A DNA stretch of 64,000 nt from Sordaria brevicollis (Eukaryota; Ascomycota; Sordariomycetes; Sordariales; Sordariaceae). The translations under genes were made by a program, and so were the position numbers. The stretch covers positions 4,092,001 to 4,156,000 of the forward strand of contig JAUTDP010000003.1 in the NCBI GenBank assembly GCA_033439795.1, given 5' to 3'. Every line of letters starts with the position of its first letter. Positions within the stretch are counted from its first letter, which is position 1. The notes beneath the pieces were generated by a model. It saw nothing but the letters and a program-made list of their open reading frames with translations, was not told the origin of the DNA and did no database searches. Positions 1-12,243 of the stretch are shown piece after piece.

Positions 1-215
1 AAACGGGGCCGACCCAAGTATCCAAACCCCGACCCAAACAAGTGACGACGGGAGCAGTTCGTTGATGTGGGATGCGCCCAGCCCGGGATTCCACTTTTGT
101 ACTGAGGAGACCTACGGTAGTCGACAACGCCAAAACCACGCCAAAAAAAAAAAAAGACACGGACCTGGTCAGCTACCGACAGGAGCTTTATTAGTAAGCA
201 GGGCAACTGAAACTC
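1..215. other. Flank of RIP block, no gene seen
   Basis: This stretch has normal base composition and is not RIP-mutated. I see no reading frame or RNA gene. A short A-run lies at about 146-158. The sequence at about 165-178 (ctggtcagctaccga) loosely resembles the inverted repeat at 7230-7264, so an older element end may lie here, but this is weak. Confidence 0.4.
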
Positions 216-250
216 TACCGTAGAAACTCGACAAACTGGTAAACCTCTAA
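216..250 (+). repeat. Left 35-bp terminal inverted repeat
   Basis: Exact reverse complement of 3324-3358. It starts TACCGTAGAAACTCG and ends with GGTAAACCTCTAA. The neighbouring outer sequence is not shared. Confidence 0.85.
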
Positions 251-1499
251 TGTACGAAAATCAGGGTACTCTGCCAGATAGTAGGCACAGGGTACACTAT
301 ACCTAATATGCTCATCTAGCGCCTATTTTCAACGCAAATCCATGCAAATAGTATTAACTACTATTATACCACCTTATACCCTATTCTTCCCTCTCTTCTC
401 CCTTATTCTTAACTTTTTTGGTATTGTAACCCTCGTCGTTATTAATTAATACGGTCGCGATGGCTCCCCCTTAATTTAATACGGCCGCTCGAACGCCCCC
501 CTCCCAATTGGAGCGCGCTAGAAATCGCTAAGGTCTAGCGGCTAAACCCTACTATCTACGTAAAGTTATACGTGAGCGACCGTTTAAACGAATATAACGT
601 TCTTATTTACAGTATAAGAAATTATAGATTAATAATAGAGGGGAAGAGGAAAAGAGGGTTTAATATTAATATTTAGTAAGTTATCGTTTACTTTATTTAA
701 ACTACTATTAACCACGATTACGACTACTTATAATACTATATTCAATAGGGTAATACGTACTATTACGATAATATTCGCGATATTACGTATAACGAAGCCG
801 AATAATTTTTCAAAATATTAACGATAATAATATTTAATTAATAAGTAAATTGGGACTATATATTATTAAAGCTAATAAAAAATAGTAGAATAATATAATT
901 AGAAATGGAGGGTATACTATATAACGAATTTTGGGAGATGTGTAAAAATAACCGCATTATTACTATGGGGTAGTTTCGCCGCCATTTTTAAACTCTTTTT
1001 ATTTAGATTTATTTAGAAATTAATCGTATATTTACTTTTTTACGCAGTTAGTTTAGAAACTTTTTAAATCGATTTTATATTATTTATTATTAAATTACCT
1101 ATTAAGCGTAAAAATTTTTAGAAGAATTATACGCTAAAGTTAATTCATTTTTAAGGTAGGCGAAAAAAAAACCGGAGGAGGCGAAAAAGAATTAATTCGA
1201 AGCTTAAATAACGTCGGCGAAAATTTAAGGATTTTCGGGGAAGATTTAAAAAACTTCGGAGGTTAATATTTTTATCCTATAGGTATATTAAGCGTAATAA
1301 TTAACCTACCGAATTTGGTACGACCTTTCGATTTCTTCTATTATATATTTTTAATTTCAATAAAATCCTTATCCCCTTCGAATTTATCGACGGTTATACG
1401 TATACGTTTAAAGGTTTTAAGACTGTATTAGGAAAAATAGCGCGTAGTAGGTAGGGTAAATAATAATGTATTTTAATTTTATATATTTAAATAAATGGA

Positions 1500-2370
1500 G
1501 GTTAATATTTAAAATTAACCGTTATTTTCTATAAGGAAGGTAAAGTCTATAATAAAGAAAAATACTTCTATATATTAAACGTCTTTATTAAATTTAATAA
1601 ATTAATATATTAGAATAAGGAGTTATTTTGTAATTAATTTAATAAGGAGTTTGCCCTTATCTTGAGGGAGTTAGGAAGGGAGGTTTTAATAATTATAAAT
1701 GTATACCTATCCTATACCTCTAAGCTAATTAAAGAAAAGATTAATATAATACTTTATAAGGTGGTAAGGGTTATAATACTAAGTGGTTTTACTAGCCTAC
1801 TTTAACCGTTAAATACTATTATAAATTTTATATTTAAGTAAATAATAAAGAATAAAGTGGATTAAGTAGCGTTAAAATAGGATATTTAATACCCGGATAA
1901 AAAATAATCCGTTTCCGATAAGAAGGTATTAATTATATACGTAATCTCCAAAATCTATTAACGTTTATAGACCGATAAGAAAAAAATTATTATTAAATCT
2001 TTTAAAAATAACGGTATCTCCATCCTTCCCAACGGTTTAAAAAATTACTTTATTAATATTAAGACTGTTAATTAAAATACTATCGTATAGGATAATTAGG
2101 AAACTATTAATAATATCCTTAACGTTAGCGAATTAAATAATATCCCTAAAAATAAGGATAATTTTAATTTAAAATTTGAAATCGATAATAAGGAATACTA
2201 GAGGGTAAAAGAAAGGGTATTCGAGAGGACCTACGAAATGGGGAAAGCTACGTATAGTACCTTTATTAATACGGTATTGAAAAATATAATAATAAAGAGA
2301 GGGTTGAATTTAAGAGGTTTAAAAGTAAAGAAGGACTATTTAATTTACTTAATTTTATATAATAAAAAAT
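1500..2370 (+). pseudogene. RIP-decayed coding region of the first TIR element
   Basis: One plus-strand frame can be followed for several hundred codons, interrupted only by TAA and TAG, the stops RIP makes from CAA, CAG and TGG. Readable stretches include codons for GISILPNG (near 2018-2041) and for FERTYEMGKATYSTF (near 2220-2264). The frame ends at TAA just before an AAT microsatellite. The composition is K, N and I-rich because of mutation. I do not recognise the protein family, and the original start is not visible. A separate minus-strand frame appears to run from about 3000 to 2450, so the element may have had two convergent genes. Confidence 0.4.
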
Positions 2371-2398
2371 AATAAATGGCTTAATAATTGAGATAAAT

Positions 2399-2399
<1 letters not shown>

Positions 2400-2424
<25 letters not shown>
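2400..2424 (+). repeat. AAT trinucleotide microsatellite
   Basis: About eight AAT units in a row, between the two apparent convergent reading frames of the first RIP-mutated element. Confidence 0.8.
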
Positions 2425-2429
<5 letters not shown>

Positions 2430-3323
2430 GTATAAATAATAATAATTAAAGTTTATTATTATTCTCCTTAAAATTCCTATTTTTAGTAGAAGTAAATTTA
2501 ATACTTTTAGTATTATTACCCTTACCCTGTTTAATAGATTCGCCGCCGTCGGTTTTATAATCTTCCCCCTTTTCCTCCCCCTTTTCGTCGTTTTAATAAC
2601 GAAAAATAATAGTAAAACCTTCTTATTAGAACCTTATAATCTTTAAATAATCGTCTTACTTTTCCTAATATTTACTAAAGTCCGTAATATAGTAATATAC
2701 CTCAATACTAAACTTAATAAAGTTCTTAATAATCCTACGGCTTCGCTTACGAACCTATTTATAATAAATATATTTTTCGAAATTTATAAGGCTTAATCCC
2801 TCTTTTATATTAGGGGATAATAGTATTCGAAGGACGATAAAGTAATTATAACCTTCTTTAAATTAACCCAAATTATAAAAATTATTTATAATATCTAAAA
2901 AGCGTTAATACTACTATTATTTACTCTAGATATTTAGTTTCCTTTATTTATTTATAGATAATAAAGATATACTTAATAAAGATTCTTAGCTTTTCGAAGT
3001 ATAATATTATAGCGTTGCGTTATATTATATTATAATTAGGGTTGGGAGATAGGGATAAATAAAATAGGGGTTTTGAATGGAGGTACGTACGGTTGAAAGA
3101 GGAATAAAAATTGTGCTTAACTCTCCTAGTAAAATAGGAAAAATCCCCTACTAAAAAGAAGAGGGAGAGGAATAGTACTAGGACTTTACTCGACTACCTC
3201 CGGACCACCAACACACTATACTACCTTAATATATATACATTTATGTGCAGAATAGCGGACATCTACTTTTATAGAATTGTGCGTTTCCTGGTAGAAAACC
3301 CTTATATTCCACCTAAATTTGCT

Positions 3324-3358
3324 TTAGAGGTTTACCAGTTTGTCGAGTTTCTACGGTA
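3324..3358 (-). repeat. Right 35-bp terminal inverted repeat
   Basis: Exact reverse complement of 216-250. It is followed by a less mutated spacer (3359-3617) that separates it from the next element. Small open frames in that spacer on both strands look accidental. Confidence 0.85.
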
Positions 3359-3617
3359 CAGCTTACTATAGCAGTATAAGTTCTCACCAGCTAATAGTAT
3401 ACTTTTCTTCAGTTCTTTGCTTTAACAAACTAGGTTTTAGTCGTCGAAGATTTTTAAGTAGAGTATATAACCAACTCTTCTTAGGTATATCTTCGGGACT
3501 ACTAATGAGGGTTATTAGTTCTATAGACTTCAGTTTTAAAGCTCCAGACCTAGAAGAAGTTAAATTTGTTAAGCTACAGTGATGGCGCAATATTACGACG
3601 AGGTGCATACGAACTTG

Positions 3618-3652
3618 GGGTTTAATCGGTAGCCAACTGGACTAGTACCAGT
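3618..3652 (+). repeat. Left TIR of second element
   Basis: Matches the reverse complement of 7230-7264 at 32 of 35 positions, differing only by transitions at the seventh base and in the ACTAGTACC segment. Confidence 0.8.
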
Positions 3653-5649
3653 TTGCGCAAAACCTTGGAAAATCTCCGCCAAAATCGATTTTTTTCCCAA
3701 ACTTTCCCCAAAAGGGTAATAAACTATTTTCTAAATAACTTTAATCCCTATCGGTCCACCCGTACTAGTAATACTCTTTATACTTCTTCCGCGCATAAAT
3801 AATTTTCTTTGAAAAGAGTATAATATAATAACTTTTTGCTATTTTTTAGCGGTTATATTAGCGAAGCTAAACTGCCAATCGGGAGACCAATATATGCAAA
3901 AAATTAAATAATATATCCTAGAAATTACTAAATTAATAAAAACCATTAATATTATACTATCTACTAAACTTCTAATATATATTATTAATACTACGACGGC
4001 GACCCCGCGGTATAGTATAATCTAATATATTATTCAAAATCGGTATTTCCGGGCTGGTTTTATTATTATTATAATTCTAATATTATATATAATTTTGAAT
4101 AATAATTGTAGGAAGGTAAATTTAACGCTTATTTATCTTAGAAGTTTAACGTATATACGTCGGGTTATTGAGAAATTTTATAAGCGATTAATTATTTATT
4201 TTAAAAACTTTTTTAAAATAAATTAATTAACCTTCAATTCGTTAATTAAATAATTGGAAGTAAATATTGATCTTACCCTTACCCGTTATTAGATTATTAA
4301 ATAAAAGGTTATAATTATTTTATATATATTAGTATATACCCAATTTTAACGCTCCGCTTCGTATTTCTTCGAAATCTCTTAAAATTCGGTTAATAAAATT
4401 ATAAAGGATATATTACCCCGTTTATAATATTTATATTATACTTTTATTATATTACTAAAGGATAATTAATTAGATTTTAAAATCGAATTCGATTTAATTT
4501 TAAATGCCTTCAATAATTATATAGGAGCTATTTATAATATTTATATAATAATATATATATAAACCGATTAATAGTAACGCTAACGCGATTAAAATAAGGA
4601 GGTAATATAAAACGTATTTATAATAATTCGTTCTAATTATTCTTTCAATTACGTTCTTATTAGAGTAGAGGGTTCGATAAACGATATAACGCTCTATACT
4701 TAAATTTTTAGTCGTTCTTTTCGAATATTAATAAGGTAATATTATATTGCTAATATAGGGTTTAATATACGGTAAAGTATTATAATTCCCTTCCCTAATA
4801 TTAAATACTATTTTTAAAATTAGAAGAATATAAAGAAAAAGCTTAAAACCGCGAAGGAACTATATAATTTATACTACGTTCGTATTTATACCGTCGTAGA
4901 ATATACTTTTAATTATATAAAGAGGAGGTAGAGGATTGTAAAGCGTATACTATTTAAATATAATATAAATAAATAAATCGAGATTATATATACCGTAACC
5001 GGTCTATATAATTTCTTAATTATTGAAAAAAAGAGGAGGGAAATGGTGGGGTTAATTACTAAAGAGGAAGGATTAATAAAGTTGGCGCGCAATTGTATAA
5101 AGAGGGTAATTAATAAAAATAATCTACGTAGAGTATAATATATAGCCGTATCGCTAAATTAGGCGTAGTATTAATAATATATAAAGGAGAGTAAGAGGGA
5201 GGTTTAATAAAAAAAATAATATAAATAGGTAGAATAAGGGTAATAGAAAATTGGATTATTATCGATATTATTAAATTTGAATATATAAAAGAGGATTATT
5301 TATTTAAAAAATTCAATAATAAATAAATAAATTTTACGAATATATAAAAGAGGGGTATTTATTCGAAAAAATAAATAATATTATAAAATAGATTTTACGA
5401 ATATATATAAAAAAAAAATCTAGAATTAAATATTTTTTTTATTTTTTTTAAATTTACTATTAATTTATATAAATATTCCCCTCCCTTCTTCTCCCCCCCT
5501 TATTTAATTTATTTATTTACGTATAATTACTTTATTTTATTATTATAACCGTTATAAATAACCGCCTATAATAGGTCCCTTTAAAGAAAGTCGATATATT
5601 TTATTATTTCCACTGTAATTATTTTATTAGTAAAACGCTTTTAAATATC

Positions 5650-6420
5650 CTTAATAATAATTTGCAAGGTAATTATGCCCGGTAACGCCGCTAATATCGC
5701 CGTTACGTTTACGATTAATTCCCTTAAGCTTACAGCGTTATTACTACCCTCTCCTCTATTTATATTACTCGATTTACGCGCCGCCGGCTTCTTTTTATAC
5801 TTTATAAATATTAAATCAATAATTTTATTAAATTTTATAAGTATTTTATCGGGATTATTCTTATAATTGCGCTTTTAGGCTTTGGTTTTACGAATTAGCG
5901 TTTAATTAATTACTTTATTATTATAATCCCTATTAGAATCCGAATTCAATAACGAGTTTAAGTTGTAATTAGACCCTTTATTTCCGTTATTATAATTACT
6001 CCTACTATTATTATTATCGTCGCTAATTTCGAACTCCCGATTAGAAATATCTTTAATACCGTTATTTTTTAATAAATCCGATATTTCGCGGATGTAATAA
6101 CCTATTACTTTCTCTTTATAAAAAATATATTCATATACTTTACGGTCGCTAAGTAGGGTAGTACGTAATTAACTATAATTTTTACATTCGGTATTTTTTC
6201 GAATAAAAAACTATTTTTATATTTTAAAATTAATATTTAGTAAATTAGTCGCCTAATTATATAATATTCTAAAAGTAATTATTATTTCCTTTTATATACG
6301 AAATTTCGACCTTTCTATTTCGTATTTCGAGGATATAATCCTTTCGGTCTATAATTTCGATAATTACCTCTTTTTATATTTTTTTAATATTTTAACCTAT
6401 ACTTTATTATATTCTTTATA
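5650..6420 (-). pseudogene. RIP-decayed coding region of the second TIR element
   Basis: On the minus strand one frame runs through this region with only TAA and TAG stops, so it was probably a real coding region hit by RIP. Readable parts include the codons for GYYIREISDLLKNNGIKD (around 6100-6050) and a Lys- and Asp-rich stretch after it. The C-terminal part still lacks stops for about 60 codons, which is why a small open frame is seen on the other strand at 5675-5866. I do not recognise the protein. Confidence 0.4.
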
Positions 6421-7229
6421 TTTAGAGTTATTAAAATACCCTTTCTTGATATATTTAATAAATTATTTTATTATTTAAACGGTTATTTCGGGTATATATA
6501 TAACTTTAATAATATTATTCTATAAATTAATTTATTAGGAATTAGAATTAATCGATTAGGAATTTCGGGCCCTTTTTACTAATCGATTAGGTATTTTAAT
6601 TTGCTACCGTTTTTTAGGACCCGGTGTAATTAGAGGTTGGTATAAGGGTAGTACGCTATTCGGGATTAATTATTTAGTACGGGGAATATTATTATTAATA
6701 GTTTTAAGAAGATAGGATTTAATTTAGCTATTAATTCTATTATTAAATTAATTATTTATAATTTGAGTAGCCTTAATTTAATTAATTTCGAATTAATTAA
6801 CGCCGATTTAATTATTAAAATTTTAATTGAAGAGGGCGGGGTCGATAAATATAATAGGTTCGTCATTATCTTAAGGGAGGTCGTTAAGTAGCGTTAATAC
6901 CCGGGGCGCAATAAATTTATTTATAAGTATATTATTTAAAATATTGGCAATAATAGAGGATAAGTTAATTACCTCCTCGATAGGGGTATTAATTTCGTCG
7001 GTGGCTATATCGATAGTGTTATTTTTATTATAAAATAACGGCGATGTACATTATTACTAGCCTTACGAATATATTAAATATTAAATTTATAATCGAGGTC
7101 GTTACGAAGGCGGTGAGTAAGCGAGTTGAGCTATACCGTTTTCGTATAAGGGTGTAAAGTGGGGTCTGAGGAGGTATAAAGTGGGCACTGCCCTGCCCAG
7201 ACCGCATTAAAAAGTACCTAAAACTCTAT

Positions 7230-7264
7230 ACTGGTATTGGTCCAGTTGGCTACCGATCAAACCC
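7230..7264 (-). repeat. Right TIR of second element
   Basis: Pairs with 3618-3652. Just inside it, at about 7150-7192, the motif (g)tgtaaagtggg / tataaagtggg occurs twice as a short direct repeat, possibly a subterminal repeat of the element. Confidence 0.8.
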
Positions 7265-10200
7265 TTGGTCCTGGCTCTTCTCTCCCACCTTGGGTTTCGA
7301 GGTTTTCTCCCTATGGTAGGTAGCAAGTGTCTGGAGACAAGGTATAAAGAGAAAAGTATCACCCGACCGGACCCAGCTGGAAGCGTACCTACCTAGTGGT
7401 TGGCTCTGGACATTGTCCTCCTCCAAAGTCTTCTTAACAAAAAGTCCCACCGCCCACGTTTTTTTGAATGGCTTTGAAATTTTGACCTGTCACGCTCACC
7501 AGTCCGAACCCGCCCGTTATTTTAGCGGCTGTATGCTGAACTGGAGGCCATGCAATGCAAGGCATGACGACCTGGACGCCGACGCCCAAAGATGGAGAAG
7601 AATCTCCAACGGAAGCCAACAGAACTTACAGAAGAGGAGTCCCGGCCGACCCATCATCCATGGCGGCGGCGGCGGCCCCTTTGGCCGGCCACCCACGCGG
7701 TACCGGGATAGACAGTGTTGTCTACACTGGCCACTGGACCTCACCTTATCACTGCAACACGGCCGGGCCCCATTCTTGGGCTGCCAGGCATCAACCGTTG
7801 GTTCTATTTTGCTTTGGACAAATGAGGCTTTGGTTTTATGAGTTTTATGATTTCCGAGATAATCTGATTTGCTGACTCTATGTTGAGGATGTGGATAAGA
7901 TATGAAAAGATATTGAAGGTTCTCTTGCGTGCAACTCGGATACAGTCGATACCCAACCGAGGCATACTGTGTGCTCGCCTCAGATCATGATCTTGAAGTC
8001 GTCAGATTACACTGCAGGTTTACTCAAGTTCCATGCTTTTTGATTTTCGTCTCTTGGAAGACAGAGTGCCCTTTATGTCTTGACATTGTTTGGAATTGTT
8101 AATCATGAGACCTTTGACCAAGATTGGCACATTTTCGTCTCCAAGTTTAACAAAGACAAACACCCCTGACGTGCCTGTCGGTTTCCAAAGCTCGGAATTG
8201 TCTCCTCGGTGTCCTTTATTCGAACTTCAAGGGGGGGCCTTTAACAATTGAACAACTAGGGCGCATCACAGACAGCATTGCCTCAAAGAAGGTTGATTGA
8301 TCGACAGAGCCTTTTAAAACACGGCACACGCAGGACATGACCAGGCAATGATCAACACCGAAACCACACTTCGCTAAAGAGGGTGACTTCCATGTTGCCT
8401 TGATTGTTGCAGTAAGCACGTGGGATTTCACCGAGGTTGAAGACTTTGGTGGAGAGTCCAACTTCTTTTGTCAAGACAGACCTCGTGTTGAAAGCTGTCC
8501 AAGAAGTCTCACGGAGGTTTCGACTCTTGGGTCTTAACCGACGGCAGAGGCGGGACTTGGCATGACCAACTACCGATGGAGGTTCGGTTTAACTCCGACC
8601 GGGCAAGGGCTCCACTATCGGCGCAATGGCGCCCCGGGATCCCGGTTCGGGAAGCGGAACGGGCTTGATGAGATGACTGCAACTTGGGATTGAAGAAGCA
8701 CCCGTTCCGGACCCGGTTCATCGGGAGTCAAAGTCCGGATGACCCTCACAGCAGCGGATTTGCCGTGGCCTGTCTACCGTCCGGGCTTGACTCCCACGTT
8801 TTCCCTCCCATTCCATTCCATTGCTGCCACGCTAGGCCGTAAGCCATCTGTAAGTCGACGGGCTTGGCGGCGTTGTAGGATTATCAAATTCGGATCGCGG
8901 GCCGCTACTGTCACTCAGAAAACCATCCGCGGCACAGGCCAAAGAAAGGACACACAGCTTACATATATCGTTCGTCAAAGCCTCCATCAAAGGTCGTTGA
9001 GAACAAATGGGGAGGCAAATGTGCCAGATTCGCGTCAGCGGTTGGGGCAGTCTCGGGCAGTGCATTCAATCTTGAAACATGATCTGCCATGCGGAATAAG
9101 GAGTGTCAGCTGGATCAACCGAAAACTGAATGTTGTGAACGAAGGGATATTCACACCGCGTGCTGGATTCTGGTCATCGTTATCGTTCTTGTTCCCCGTA
9201 AGTACTGTCAGCACTCAGCAGAACCGAGTGTCGTGTGACAAGTATCTTCATCTGACCTGGCATCCGCCATCCCAGCCATATGACTGCACCATGATGAGAG
9301 ATGCGCCTCGTGGGAGAACCGTGATTATTTTTCATCTTTGTATGAGACCCTTTTTAAGGTCGCTTCGTGTCGTCCAACTTACAGCATTGAAGCATATCGT
9401 ACCCATCACGACTTGACAGAGTGGGGAAAGTATGCAATGTACATCCATGAGAAGCTTATGGATTCAAGCGTGTGCTTTGACAACCTTGAAAAGACACATC
9501 GAGGTTATACCATACACATACATGTGCCTTGCGATTGTGAGATTCAGTCCATGTCGGACGGGCAATGCGGACAAGCGGACAATAAAACTGCAGGTCGACT
9601 GTGCGTCAAGAGCGCCGATCTTATCGATAAGTGCAGTGTTTTCTCGCTATGAGGCTGTGGAAGTACAATAAGAACCGACCGTTGGAGGTTTGACATTCAG
9701 TCCTTGACCTAATTTTTGAGCTTCGAGCTGGAGTGAATGCCAATATTATTGTTGACGATTTATTAGCGAATTCGAAAGCTTCCACCAGAAAGAGAAGCAT
9801 CAAAGAACACGGACGAGGCTCCACTATTGCTGCCACTTTTCATGGGTCCCCGGATTCTGGATGGTCCAGGGCCCGGATGTCTGTGCTTTTCGCCTCAGTG
9901 GGGTACATTGAACGCATACAGCCCAGTGGAGACTGCACGACGGAGCGGGGAATTGCTGATCAACTGAATCGTCGTTTCTCTCTCTCCATTTCATCCAAAC
10001 ATCACCATCATTGCCGTCGGATATCAGCATTCAGAGGTTTCATCTCATCATCTCACCAAAGAGGCTTAAGCCCCGAGTTCAACTTACACGAAAGGCTTCA
10101 CCAAGGCGAGTACAACGTCGTAGGAAAGAAACCTTAACAGAGAGTCACACAGGAACAAGGGCAACACAAAGACGTCCAACTTCAGGAAGAAAGGGTTGTC

Positions 10201-12243
10201 AGAAGGCCCGGTCAAATGTCCCAAGCGAGGAACCGGGACGAAAAGTGATTAGCCGCCAGCCCAGATGGGAGGTCAGCAGCGCTTTGTGCGTGCTTGAGGC
10301 GTTCCCAAGCGTTGCAAGACCCCTTGGACCCCTAAAACCAAGCAAACGGCCCCAGGTGGCACGCCGGCATGGTCATATGCGGTCAGCCCACCCAGAGACC
10401 AGGGAGACTGGGAGAGAGTCTATCGAACCCAGACAAATGGGATTCCATTTTCCACTTGGCATGTCCGATATGGAACAATGGATTCGGCCTGGATCTCCCG
10501 TCACTCACTCAGGTCACTCTGCCCCCCAACCTAGCACAGAGCACACCACCCACCCTCCACCTTTCAGCCATTCAGCCTTCCATTGCTTGTTGTCCCGCCT
10601 GCCCGCCTTCCAGAATGGTTCCCAGCCCGTCCTCCTCGCCGCCCGCCCCCGCCATAGATCCTCGTCGGTCAGATCAATGCCCTCGATGCCTTCAATGCCT
10701 TTTCGTTTTGGGTCTGTCCTTCAGTCTGTCTCCTCCACATGCCTGGCAGGCAGATTATGCAAAAGTACCATGCACAGCTGTTACAGATTAACATGATACT
10801 TCTGCAATCATGCTAGACATGCTAGAATGCTAGACATGCTCGACATGCTCGACATGTTGCTGTCTCGGTGATCCCATCGAGGCTGTCCCTGGTCTGCCAG
10901 CTGTACCTAGGTATCTCTCCCCACCATGCACACCATTCCAATCGGCCATACACCTCGGCCGCCCCCCCCTCGGGCCAGCCAGTGCTGCCCTCTCACACAT
11001 CTCCAATCCGCTCAGCTGGCTGCCCAATATGCGATAAGGGACCTCACCCTATGTCGTGTCACCCGGGAAAATAACCGCAAGACCCTCCTGCCTCAAACGG
11101 GTGTCCATCCAATCTCACCAGAAAATCTCATATTTTCTCCCCTCACCTTCGCTAGCGCGGGTAGGATTTCTGTAGTCCGGTGTCATCTGCTACTAGGTAG
11201 ATCCGGGGCAGCTTGCTTCCTAGTCAGCTTACCTTTCTTATCTTGCCCTATACATTCTCAAGATCACCCGATATTTCGTTCTTCTGGAACTCTTTTCCTC
11301 TTCTTACCATACCCAAGAATAACCCTCAGCTTCTACGTGTAACCCGAGCGCGAACGACTTAAACGAGGCCGGTACGACAACCACGACTCAAACGTTGTTG
11401 ACTGGTTGCTATTCGAATATCATCATCACAGCTGACGACCCTGCCGACAAACTACAAAACGACAAACTACAAAAAGTTTCGGCGGACTTATACGAGAGAG
11501 AAACACCTCAAGTGTGGAATCTTCCCAAAGGCTGGGCTCCAATATTCAACAGGTCCCGATATCCCGACCTTCCCCCCCGTCTCTCCAACAGACATACCCC
11601 TGAAAGGGCTCCCCCTCTTGCCCCTCCCCGCACTGTTGATCTTCGAGCGGACGGCCGAGCTCTGCGAATTTGGAAACAAAAAGCCAGCGAGATTTTCTGG
11701 GCCCCTGCACCGGAACACTTGGAAGAACACTTCCCGTCACCGAGGACTGTCGATCCTCCGCCTCTTCCTCACACATTCATGGGTTTATTAGTCTGAGCCG
11801 TGCTCGCTGTGGTCTCGGAGAGTGTGCCTTCGACTGTCTATCGTTGGGCCTCCTTCCGTTCTTTGTTCGAAAGCCGTTTGTCCAGAGCCCCTAGTCAACT
11901 TGCTTCTGTTGTCTGTTCGGCCGATCCATTGGCTATCATTTGTCAGTGTCCCTTACTCGGTCTGTCCGCCAGCCTGGCCAGACCCCACACACCATCACCA
12001 TCGTGGAGAGACGGGCACACTATTTGAAGTTTCGGGGTTCCTCCTCGACAGCGCCACCGCTCGTCTTTGCTCAGCTCCACTGCTAGAAACATTTCCTCGG
12101 TCTGCCGTCATCCAGTCAGTTAAAGGGCAGATAAACACCGCCTCGTATCAGTGCCCTTTTCGAGTATTTCCTCAAGTTACATCGAGCCGGTTTCGATCAC
12201 TTATACGGAAAACTCGCGGTAACCACCCACAATCGTTGTTGTT
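7265..12243. other. Five-kb gene-free region; leader of the F-box gene at its right end
   Basis: Base composition is normal here. Many chance open frames up to 261 codons occur on both strands and overlap each other; none has a recognisable domain, codon pattern or splice structure. From about 10480 onward the sequence becomes pyrimidine-rich on the plus strand, as expected of a promoter and long 5' leader of the F-box gene. An array of the motif gctagacatgct / ctcgacatgct lies at about 10808-10857. Confidence 0.5.

Larger units (their letters stand above)
216..3358. mobile_element. RIP-mutated DNA transposon candidate with perfect 35-bp TIRs and TA ends
   Basis: Positions 216-250 and 3324-3358 are perfect inverted copies of each other (35 of 35). 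Read inward, each begins TA-CCGTAGAAACTCG and ends near CCTCTAA. If the outer TA is the target duplication, the element is 218-3356 with TIRs starting CCGTAG. TA target sites are the hallmark of Tc1/mariner (pogo/Fot1) elements, but about 3.1 kb is long for that group. The interior from about 330 to 3230 is extremely AT-rich with hardly any CpA or TpG but retained CpG, which is the RIP signature. The ends themselves look little mutated. I could not recognise the transposase. Sure of the inverted repeat and of RIP; the family is inference. Confidence 0.6.
3618..7264. mobile_element. RIP-mutated DNA transposon candidate with 35-bp TIRs
   Basis: Positions 3618-3652 and 7230-7264 are inverted copies matching at 32 of 35 bases. 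All three differences are transitions, as RIP would make. Both read inward as GGGTTT(A/G)ATCGGTAGCCAACTGG. The flanks share TTG directly outside (3615-3617 and 7265-7267), or CTTGG if the repeat starts one base later. A 3-bp duplication with GGG-starting ends would fit PIF/Harbinger, but the duplication length is ambiguous. The interior from about 3700 to 7080 is heavily RIP-mutated. The element is about 3.65 kb and its transposase is not recognisable by eye. Confidence 0.6.

Noticed and set aside
3340..3608. Small open frames on both strands between the two TIR elements
   Set aside because: They overlap each other and the TIR of the first element, with no sign of coding.
5675..5866. 63-codon hydrophobic plus-strand frame inside the RIP block
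   Set aside because: It is antisense to the decayed minus-strand frame of the second element and is hydrophobic only because of AT-rich codons.
8739..10796. Series of plus-strand open frames of 104-261 codons
   Set aside because: They overlap in different phases, are Arg/Ser/Pro-rich readings of GC-rich DNA, and resemble no protein family I know.
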